A stretch of DNA of 64,000 bases from Mugil cephalus. Taxonomy: Eukaryota > Chordata > Actinopteri > Mugiliformes > Mugilidae. Shown piece by piece: positions 23,901-35,500 of this stretch; the stretch's first letter is position 1; every line of letters begins with the position of its first letter. The notes beneath the pieces were generated by a model. It did no database searches. It was not told the origin of the DNA and saw nothing but the letters and a program-made list of their open reading frames with translations. The stretch covers positions 24,824,672 to 24,888,671 of the forward strand of contig NC_061782.1 of NCBI RefSeq assembly GCF_022458985.1, given 5' to 3'. The position numbers and the translations under genes were made by a program.

Positions 23901-26900
23901 GATGCTCTCTTGATTTCTTTACATAACCCAGGGCTTAAAACCCCCAGAGCAAGCACTTAATTGACAGTGGCAAGAAGAAACTCCCTATTAACAAGGAGAA
24001 ACATTGAGCAAAATCCAAATCATATGAGGGGGACCCATCTGCTTGAGGCCTGCCAGGTAGAGACAGGAAGAGAGACGAGAGGAGAGAGAAGAGGAGAAGA
24101 GAGCAGCAGATAGAAGTAGATTCATATATGCATCTGGATAAAGCATATAACATGATACAAACCAGAGTACATGCTACTACAGTAGCTGATGCATGTAACA
24201 CAGGAGAATTAAATGAATAGAGCAAGCATTTAATGCAGTTAAGAATAATCAAGAGCACATATGAACTGGGGGGATAAAAGGTAGTTTGTTTGATTTTTCA
24301 TTAAGAATTATTTACTTGTATGGTACTTGTTAATTTACTTATATAATGTATGGTACAATGACACAAAAAATCACTGTGTAAGTTCTAGATTGTATGTCTA
24401 TGTGAAAAACTGAAACCGGACCCAAAACCAGAAACAGATATAATCTTACAGAAGGTATGCATATATATGTATATATGTATGGATAGGGTATGCATGTGAC
24501 ATCACAACCAGTGAAGTCTCGCTGGTTACAGCCACTGAGTGGCAAAAGGTGACAGTTGGGCTTGGAGATATACTGCATTAGTTTGAATCATAGGCTTTAA
24601 TAGTGTCTAAATTGTAAAAATAATAATAAAAAAAAAAAAAGGCGAAGAACTGTTGTGCGATTGATCGTACCAACAGATTTGAGAAGCAGTTAGTTTTTAC
24701 AGATATTAATTTATGTTTTATTTTTCTGATGAAGTAATACCTTTAGCCACTTCTTAAGTTACTTCCTGGAGGGCTGTCAAATAAGTTTGTGGATGTTGTT
24801 GTTTTGGTGCAGTTTTGGCCAACAGTAACCATTTCAGTTCCAACACTAAATAACAATAAATGGAATATTTCATCCTTTTAACATCCGGTCTACAGTATTG
24901 TATGGCTAAAGCTCTTAGCGTTAGCATCTTTTATTAAGTTACATTTATAATATAATTGAAATGACCTCAAACTGAGGCTAATCCACTTTTCAAAGTCATA
25001 TTAGTTAGTATGGATCATTGTGGAGTCCAATTGTACTTAATTTGATCTGGAAATCCACATTTTCCCCGGCCTCACATTCACACCTAGGGTCAATTTAGAG
25101 TCACCAATCAATTGTTTTAAATTGAAATCTGTGGCTGATTTTTATTAGGTCAGCTATTGGGACCCAGATACTCAAACGTATATAAAGTACTAGAGACTGT
25201 GAGTTGAGTAAAAGTAAAAATACTTAACAAAAATGTGATTTGAGTACAAGTTGAAGTGTTCTTTAAGCACCACACATAAGTGAAAGTACTAAACACTCAA
25301 CATTTTTTACTTAAGTATTGCAAGTAATTTTTTTTTTAATATTTACTACTCAAGTACTGAAAGTAAAAGTACTGTGTAAGTATTGTGTTATGTAGTTATT
25401 AAAGAATGTGGCCAAAAGTTTGAATATCATTGTTGATATTATTTTAAATATTAAGCATACAGGACATTCATGATTCCTTTGGCTGTAACAGCAGTACAAG
25501 GATGGGTAATCGCCTGTTGGGACACTATGTTCAACTTTGATGTAAACTGATGAAACATAACGTTACCGAGAACTCGCAGTATTGAGACCCAACGCTAAAG
25601 TTGGCTAGTGAACATGAACTTGCTAGCGAGCCAGCTAACCTTGTGTCCGACTATTCACTGTATATGGTCTAATCCGACCACACCGCTTCCCCATTTTGCC
25701 TGTTTGCCGAGGTGGGCAGCTTGACGACCTTGTTTACATAGTAACGGTTGCTAGGATGTATGATTGGACAACGACCGTTTGGGGGTGGGGTTTTGCGAAA
25801 GGTCAATTGTAACGAGTAACAATGCAGACCATAAAAAAATGTAAATATATCTTTTTATACCCTTATTTTTATTCTTTAGTCCATCCATATCTTATATCTT
25901 ATCACATCTAACATTATTTTAGTACTTAAATACAGTAGGGAAGTAGTTCATATTCGTCACTGTTCATCTCTGCAGATATCCTACAGCACACTTCAGAGTA
26001 AAGCCAGTAGACTGACCAGCTCCGAAGTTGCAGCATGGACTTTCAATGGCAACATCTAGACCAAAACAATGATGCTGTTCCGGGATATCCTGAAGGGTGG
26101 CTTTAATATTTACTATTTATTCAACTGACTTTGATTTCACTGATGTGAATTATTAACATTTACTATAATAAAATAATACTCTAACATCCAAGTTGTTTGG
26201 TTGAGTGTTTGGTTGTTTGAGAAAATTGAAATTAGTTTTATTGTTTGATATACAGCATAAAAACAGCAAATAAATCAAAACCACTCTAATACAATAAAAT
26301 GCATTATACAGATCTTTGAATGTCAAATATATATACATTAATTTTTCATCATTTTTAAATGAAAAGGAAAGACGGTTGTGTTTTTCAACTGCTGTCCAAG
26401 ATGAGTTGAAATTGTCATCAAATACAGTGCTGTTCCTGTTAAAGAATGACTTAATTAATTCTTTCATTCATAATTTTGTTGTTGTGTACACCCCGACATG
26501 GGGAGATGATACAAATTCTAGAACATAATGAGCTGAGTTTCTCACTCACTGAAAGCACACAGTTGTTGTTAATTTATATTTTATCTGGTTATCTGGTTAG
26601 TTATTTTAAACAACCACATGAATATAATATTATAAATCACACCCTCAAAGTCTTCATACATTCCTCCAGCCTGCAGGGGCGGAGAGTGTTGTTAATTCAT
26701 CAGCAAATCAGTGCAGACTTAAGTTCAATGACACACTGAGGATGTGATGGCGAGGAGGTCAGCACCTTACAAAAATAGGGCATTCACGACCAACTCATCA
26801 ATTCACAAGAATAGGTGAAAGAGATACGTGGAATTTGCTGCCCAGCACTAATCCTTAATCAAGTCAATCAAATCAAGCCTTAATCAAATCATCATCTCCA

Positions 26901-29900
26901 CTAGTACATTCAGATATAAAAAGTTATTCCTTTCTTTGTATACAAACCACAGTCAAAAACATAACATGCTCTGTACGGATTAGAACAACGTAATGTTCTA
27001 AATGTCTGTTCAAGTTTTGTTAAGCTGGCGTTTATGTTTTAAGTTAACAGTACAGACATCTGAAAAAATGGTGGATAAACGTGTTGTAGCCAGACCAGTA
27101 CACCTGAAAGCAGTAAACCACCTCAGCTTCTATATCAGTGCTCCTCTTGGCTAAATGAAGCATTGCAACACACACTGTATGAGAGGCGTTACCAGTCAGG
27201 CCTGTACTTACTACATCCCTCTGGGGAAAATCTTTCCAGGTAATAATTTAATAATTATTTTGCCCTTCATTGATCCCCCATGGCTAAATTATTTCTCTGC
27301 ATTTATCTCTATCTCAAAGCTGCTCACTGTCACAGATCAGTCTGAAATTAGTAGTTCTAAAACCACACAACTAAGCTCGCTTTGCAAGTCAATTTGTTCG
27401 ATTTTACAGTGCAGCATATCTCTGTATCCTGATTATCAGGCTCAAGACATAAAATATTGTCAAGTTGAAGGAGGTGAGGACCTAAATGTAGGACAAAAAG
27501 TGTGATGAGCCTATGGTTCCAAATAAACGTGTCTTTATTAAACACAAGACGTTGCCAAAGGCAGGATATCCAAAAGAAAAAGAAAAACACAAGAATGTAG
27601 AAAACCTGGCACAGCATGAAAACACAGGAGACCAAAAACAAAACACAGAAGCTGAAACATGACGACAAAAGCCATGAAGACACAAACTACAACGACACAA
27701 CAGAGAACAAAGCGAAAGACAGGGCTATGTATACACACAAGGGGGCTGAGGGATGACAAGACACAGGTGAAACTAATGAGAGCGATCACACATGGAGAAA
27801 CCAATAAGCAATCAAGGGAAAACATGAGGAGGCACAGCAGGAAACCAAGAAAAATTAACAAAATAAAACAGGAAACTCAAAACACGTTCACAAATAAAAG
27901 CAAAAGGACACCGAATCATGACAAATATACAAGATTGGACTTCAGCAAAGAGTGAGTAAGGCTGAGATCAAATGGACCTGCCTTCAAGACAAAATGTTTG
28001 TTTCATAGTTTCAAGCCAGACCAATAAAAATGAGAAAAAAATAGAGAAAATGCTGACAGCGGTGAAAACATTGCACAACCTTCAGTGAGATTCAAACTGA
28101 AGAAATCCAACATAAGCTCTACAGCAGGATGTTGCTTTTAATGTCTACTGTGTTTGCAAAAGCTCAGCTGCACAGTAATCAGGAAACAAAATGTTGGGGA
28201 AGAATATGAGCATAAGGAGAACAAAAAATACTAGTTGCACAATACTAATTGCTGCATCACTCTGACTAGATGGTTGTGGCCACAGCACTTCCATAGCACC
28301 ATAGGTAATACCTTCCTGGCTAAACATCAGGGGAGGAAGTGCCTGCAGCGTCATATCCAGGCCTGGATGTCACACACAACAATATAATGGCATACCTTTT
28401 CCATTGCCTACAGGAAAAGCATCATAAAGAGCCAATCACCAGGCAAACATAGATGTTTGCATGATCATTTCCAACATTCTCTGTTCCTTTCCGTGTTTTT
28501 TAAAACCTTATAAAACTTCTAATCATAATCAAAATATATCAGCGTCGATGTGGCCAGAGTATTCACTGTATTCCAAAATATAGCAGAACACTAGAAAGAC
28601 TGAAGCCATTAGAGCAAACGTGGGGAAAAAGTTTTTCTACTTAAACTGTATTGATCACACAGGGGGAAACAATTTTTGTGCATCTCTAACCACTAATCCA
28701 CATCTCCTCAAAATGTATGTCAAAAGCAGGATTCGCCTCCCACACTACAACATCTTCATCATCTACCCAACTTCTGACCCTAGTTAAATGCTGTGAGTGA
28801 CGTGAATTGTGACGTTAAATGTAAATACATAGTCTGTGTTGTGTGGAACGAGGTTGGAATGAGTGAAGAACATTCTGAACGCTTGTCAAATCCATTATTT
28901 GGTATCCATTATCAATATCTCATACAACATGCATCAACTAGATCCTGCACTGTTGTTGGGGTGTTTAAATGTTTAGATGCTGCGTGAAAGTTTTAGTCAG
29001 ATATATGCATTACCTTGTACCTTCTCAGGTGGTACAGTGGATAACATTTTGATGGAAATAATTGCAAAAACACAACAGTACTAAATACATGCCATATATT
29101 ATTCACACAGAGCACAAAGCCAGTCATTGACAAGAACAAATACCTGTTGTATGCAAGAGAGAACAGGCAAACTAAAGTCTGTTACAATGACAAAAATGTC
29201 TGAGGTAAAATAAGGAGGAGTAAAACGCTGACTCACAAACATACATGGCCTTACCTCTGATTGTGTGTTTGTTGGGCCACAGGAACCATGGTAGCAACAG
29301 TAGGTAGAGGAAGTAAACCAGCGACAGGAGGTTGTAGCGAAAAAGGCAAGCTACAAAGACAGAAACAGTACAGTCAGAAAACAAACACACGTTTTAAGTT
29401 GCAGTTGAACTCTGACATTAAACATGTGCCTGAACAGACACAACATTCCAAAATGTATCCTTTAACAGACAAATGTACAAAAATATAAAATGTGCTGTTC
29501 ATTAGCATTGTCAACTTGGCAATCTTTCCATCTGTGAGTTGTTACACATGGACCTGTATATACAGCTTCTTTTTACCGGAGTTGCGTTGACATTTGAACA
29601 TTGAACATGTTCAGTATAAAGTCTTCCCATCTGTTTTTAAGTTCAAAGTTAGGAAAGTCTGACTGCACACCGTCAGTATTAATAACTTAATAACATCTAT
29701 CGCAAACGGACTCTGTCAACAGTTTTAAAATTTGGTAAGACACTTTTCCAGGTTTTATGTTTTTGTTTGTTTTTGCCGCACCCAGGACATTTTCTGCGAC
29801 AGGAGGGTGGTATGACTAATGGGAATAACTACTTAGACAACATTTTATTGTGCTACATGTGGAACATTTTGGATCTGTAGTTGGTCAGTGTCTTGTCTCT

Positions 29901-32475
29901 TACACAGTACCATCATGAACAAAGACATTAAACAGCAGGAGAATAAGTCCAAACATTCAGCCAGCCATAAAGGATTGCTGATTGATGGCACTACAAGGTT
30001 CTTCCAGTTGGTAGTTTCAAAACGACCCAGTAGTCTGTCAATGCTGCAGTTTTGACAACCCTCTCTGTCCTCCTTACAACCAGTTAAGTATGGATTGAAG
30101 GGATGTAACCAGAATGTCAATATCTGTGCTGCACAGCTTCTTCCTATTGGCAGAGGTGGACCAATGGCATTTGTTTGCAAACCACCAACAATCGCCACCA
30201 AGCTGATTGGGAGATTTGCATCTCTGTCAAGAGAGAGGCAGGTCCAGATCTATGGGAAGAGAGTTGCTATGTTTTAGTACCCCTCTTTTTTCCCCTATCG
30301 AAGTCACTTTGTTAATGTTGGGGAACCTGCAGCGCATCAAAGAATGCTTGCGTAATAACCTGTCAGTAGCAAGGGATTGGCACACATTGTCGTCATTGCA
30401 GGAAGTGAAAGGAAACTCGGTAGACAGGCCTATTTCTCAATATCCTTGTTCTCCCTCTGATACAGTGCCACAGAGTGGGTGTGTCTTTTGCAGCCGTCTT
30501 GCCTACTTGGCCAGACAAGATGCTGGGAGGGGATTTATCATAATTGGGACATTTTGAACATTTACTGCATGTTCTCCAAATATGTGAAGACAGTGATGAG
30601 TCTGCTCAGAAAGTGAGAAGCGGAGATCTTGACCTACATAAAGGCAGAGAGTCTTATTATGGCAGATGGAAAGTTCTCAGTGTTGCCTTGTAGTGTGTTT
30701 GTTAAGCTGCCCAGAATTAGAATGGCACACTAACCAGTACACATGCCCCAACCCTCAACCTCCACCCAACTTCTGACCCAATAATTTGATTCTTCATCTT
30801 TGCAGGTCCACTCAGGAGGAAGGAAGCCCTTCTTCATTTTCAGTAATCTAATCAGGTTCTTGGAGTTCTAACTCCAAAGTGTCACTAAACGGAGTGACCC
30901 AGTGAGCCCTGAAATCCAACATACATTTCATATAACTACTAAAGGGTGTAAAGAGACCACAAACAGGATGAGCTATGTAATCTGGGTATTTCTATAGATT
31001 TTATATGAAACATTATTTGTCACCAAAAACTCAAAGAATAATATGCACATTCAAGCAATGTAACTTTTTCAAAACCAGGGTGAATTGTGTTACTTCAGAA
31101 ATACATGATAAAATAAATCACTGCAGGGCCATAATTTAGCCATTCCCCTTCACCCCTTATTTTGGTGGGTTCTCCTGTTCACCATTTTCAACTTCAATAT
31201 CTTCAAATAAAAGTTCACTTTTGCTCTACCTGGATATTCTTCCAATGAAAGAATTTAGTTGCGAAGCCTAATAAAAATCCAAAGACTAGAGTAGGGTTAC
31301 AGAACTGTTTGTGCTTGAACTTCTAACAAAAACTATATATTATTATTAACCTATTGTAGATGAAGAACGAATTCAGTTCTAACACTTCATAACTTGGACA
31401 CCTTATAAGAAGAGTAAGTTAAGGACTGGTATAGGAAGCGGTTTTGTATAAAACATACTGAGCCATCAAGAATGTCTGGATCAATCCAGATACTTATTAA
31501 GCAGATGAATGATTCTCAGAGAAGACCATAACTGCCCCCAACCATAGAATCAGTTTCCATACACAAAGAAAGTACAGATGAGTTCCTCCCTGCTGTCCAG
31601 TTAATCATCAAACACACCCAAAAAGATGTCTATGGACCAATGTGATAACAAGCCACAGGACCTATCTCTTACCAGCACCCTGTCCTCTATGCCTGTTATG
31701 TTATCTTTGAATGTTTATATTCCTTTCTTTTTGGGTAGTTCCCAATGGACCAGCAGTCCTGACTTGATGTGTCTCTCTGTCTGTTTATTGGAAGACATTA
31801 CGGTACTGAAATAAAACATTTCTAATAAAAAAAATAAAAAAGGTTAAAGGGTAAACGACCTTTGTTGTTTACCCTTTTTTTCAGAATCTCCTTTCCTGCC
31901 AACTAACAAGAACAAAGGTACTGTGATAATTGGTCTGGTGTCCAACGGAACATTAAAATGAGCAACAAACATTTTGACATAAAAGAAAACCGTCAGTAAA
32001 ATGTATCTTGTGTTGCCGGCCTTTCCACGCCTCATGTTGAACTTAAATACAGGTCTTCAAAACTCTTAAATTTTGGTTCCTGAATAAAGCGGAGAAGATT
32101 AGAGAGAGGTGAAGCCAGGATATGCTGTGAAGCTGGAAAACGTGGGCTTCACATTCTTCTTCTCCTTTCTTTCCTTTTATGATGATCTTCAGGGCAGTGC
32201 CCAGGCATGTCGAAATCTACTTTGAACCTATTTCTCCACGGCTGGCAAAATGACAGCGATCATATCAGAGACTCTGTCATATCCAACCAGTGCTAACAGC
32301 AGCTATTTTACACTACAGCCAGTTCTTTTCGTGTATTTTATTCCACATCTCACATAAGAAGAGGGGAAACCAAAGAGCCTGCTGCAGAACTCATCAACAC
32401 TTAGGGCAGCAAAGCTATACACGATGAAGGGAACGTGTTGCCCAATGGTTTTTTGGAACATTCTCTGTCTCTCTG

Positions 32476-32509
<34 letters not shown>

Positions 32510-35500
32510 GCTCTCTCTCTCTCTTTCTGTGTAGCTGAATCCTGGCTGACCAACTTTCCTGTTTTTGTGGAAAGAACACAGGCACGCACACATACAATTG
32601 GACACTATGTTTTAGTGGTGCTAAGGCAAATAATGGACAGATGATGTTAAAACCTTTGGGCTCCGTGTGTAACTACTTTCCAAGGCAGGCACATGTTTAA
32701 CGGGGTCCCTGTCATGGCTTACTTGACAGTAAAAGTGAATATACCACATAACAGAAGGATTAGCCCATTGGCTGCGATCCGTCCGAAACTTGACACCAAG
32801 AAAGAAAATTCTGAGTGTATAAAGGGAAAAAAGCTAGTTTTGTCACTAAAGGACCGAATATATACAGTTCTTATTTATTCATTTAGTTGTTTATTCGTAA
32901 AAGACAGGTCTAACACCTTGTTGAAAAGTTGAATCCCACTCAGTCCATCCACTTGTACACACACATATACACACACAAGTCAATGGGAAGCTTGAAGCAA
33001 ATGATGTCCATGGACTGTACAGAAAGATGGAGAGAGCCCCTCTGTTGTCACAACATTTAGGAATTTCTGACTCCAAAGGTCACGAAAAGCTATTAACAGA
33101 TTAGTAAGTAAAACACATGATGTAAACGAATGAAGTTCAGCAAAAGTCCAAACAGAGAGACTATCTTTAACCACATTCATTTAAAACTCTCACTCTCTTC
33201 ATTCTTCTTCTTATCAGATGACTATGGAAGTTTCCAACCTTGTGTTGTTACACATGTACATCTGTTGGATCTGTTTTCTTTGGTAAAATGGGTTAGATAA
33301 AGCATACCAGCAGCAGTTCATTATCCTCTGGATTTGATCTACCCAGTGGCACACTTGGTTTTAAGCTGTCCTGGAGTGAACACTAGGAATCAGTGTTTCT
33401 TTAATCAACTTATAAAATAAATTTCCTTTAAATTCTGGGTTATGAAAACGTCATACTAGAAACAAAGAAAATCAGACAAAGTCAAATTTGGAATTAGACT
33501 ATTAATCTGTTAAGTTTCAGAGGCCCTTTAATTTCCTGATGGCGACCTTATGATGTCCAGATAAAAGCCAAACTCCAGATACTGATGATGAGATCCCTGT
33601 TTTCATTAGTTCCTCTCTGCCTCCCTCCTATACAGCCCACAGCTCACACACCTTCTGGGTATTTCTCACCAAGCTATGAAGATTTCCAGAAAAGCTATGA
33701 CTCTCTTGTTTTGGAACACTCCTCCGAGTTCAGTCTGCTTGATGTGAGGGATGGAGATCTATTCAAAGTCTGACACAAACCTACAAAACCCAAGTGCTAT
33801 GTCAGCACCATTGCGTACATTTCATTGTGATCATTTGGAAATATCATGTATACAGTCAACTGAAGACGTACAGTAACTACACTTCTTAACTTCTAGTGGA
33901 AATGTTCATATACTAACAGTCTCCTAAAGCTTGTGCAATTTGGGCATCTTTAATTAGGTTCTTCTACATGCCTTATTTAACTACTAAACAAAGACTAAAT
34001 GCTGAATAAAAGGGCAACAGGATTTGCTTGCCCTCTCATCTGAGAGGCCAGTGAAGCGTTTAAAATTTTGTGGTGTCATTACATGAGGAGTTGACTCTTC
34101 TCTCTTATGCCATGGGCTTGTGATGTGTTAAGCATTACTGACTTCCTGAGTTTGCATATTTTTTTCCCTCCTTCCCTGTTGCTGCCTCTGTATTGTTTTC
34201 TTTCTGGTCATTCACACATCTTGATCAGTGGTTGGAAGCTGTTCAGGGCTCTGCTGTCTATACCAGTTATAAGGAGATTGGCCACTATCAGTGACAGTGA
34301 TGAGCCAGTGACCTGGCCGTGTATCTGTCAGTAGAAGCCATCAGCATGATGGAAATTAGCAGTAGTTACACAGAGATAAAGCTGGACAGAACTTTCCTGT
34401 ATGAATTGTATCCTAAGCATCCTTACTGCATCTGTTGAAATATACCATAGATTCATGTAACAATAAGAAGAATTGTAAGGCTCAGATCTTTGCACCAGGC
34501 AGCTACAAATATTCCACCAGTGTGATTTTATTTTTGGTGGTGTGCTGAAGAAGAGGCATCGCAACTTGTGGTGCCAACAAACAGAACGAACTGGAGAGGA
34601 AGGCTAAGTAGTAGTGATACGCATAGTAGTGATGGAAATGAAAAAAGTGGAGCCAGTGATGGGGTAGAGGACTAGAGGGAAGCTGAAGGCCATCATAAAC
34701 AACCCCTCTAATCCTCTCTATGTAGTACTGATACAGCCCAGGAGCATGTCTAGCCACAAACACATCTAGCTATGTGCCTCAGAGTAGGCCTTTTCTTGCC
34801 AGCAGCCATCAGGATGTACAATGCCACATCATTTAGCAATTCCAGCTGCAATTAAGAGGCAGGTTCTGTCAAGAAACCAGCTCTCTTTCACTCGGCCTGG
34901 TCCGATCTCAGCTGAATGCTCTGCACGTAAATAAACAGAGAATGGGGCGCAGTGGAATATTTTAACAGCAGCTGTCTCTAATGGATACCTACACCCTTTT
35001 CAGAACCAAGAACAGCGCTGTTTTGTGTGAGTGTGAATCATGACTTGGAAAAACACGTTAAGTTATTGTTTAGTAAACCTGCACAAAATTAGAACTCCAA
35101 CCCTGGAAGCTCCACGTCCAAATGTGGTCAGAGATCTTCCTATGACCACCACTAATATGCAACCTACTGTAGGATTGTGTGTGTGTGTATATGTGTGTAC
35201 ACATGTGTGCAGTTCTCCACTTCTACCTGAATGTATAAATCCCCCACCTGCCTATGATGCCTCGTTTGTTCAGCTATTGTAGCAGCTAACTCACCTGTGA
35301 TAGAACAACTACTGTCAACAGCTTTATTTGGATTCATCATCAGTCTCTTACGTGACATCATCCACTATATCTTGTACTTGTATCATGACTAGATTCTACA
35401 TGTACACGTTAGCCAGATGTATGTATGACGTATGTTCTTCCTGCTGCTTTCTCCTCTGTCTTTTTTTCCTGTCTCTACCCAGCTGGTCTTAGTCAGATGG

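Larger units (their letters stand above)
22571..29254 (-). other. piezo1: piezo1 intron 2
   Basis: A 6.7-kb intron with GT..AG ends. Besides the dispersed repeats at 23920-24110, 25180-25505 and 27470-27935 it holds AT-rich sequence with no recognisable gene. The ORF of 87 codons at 26476-26739 and the 69-codon one at 28145-28354 show no family features. Confidence 0.7.
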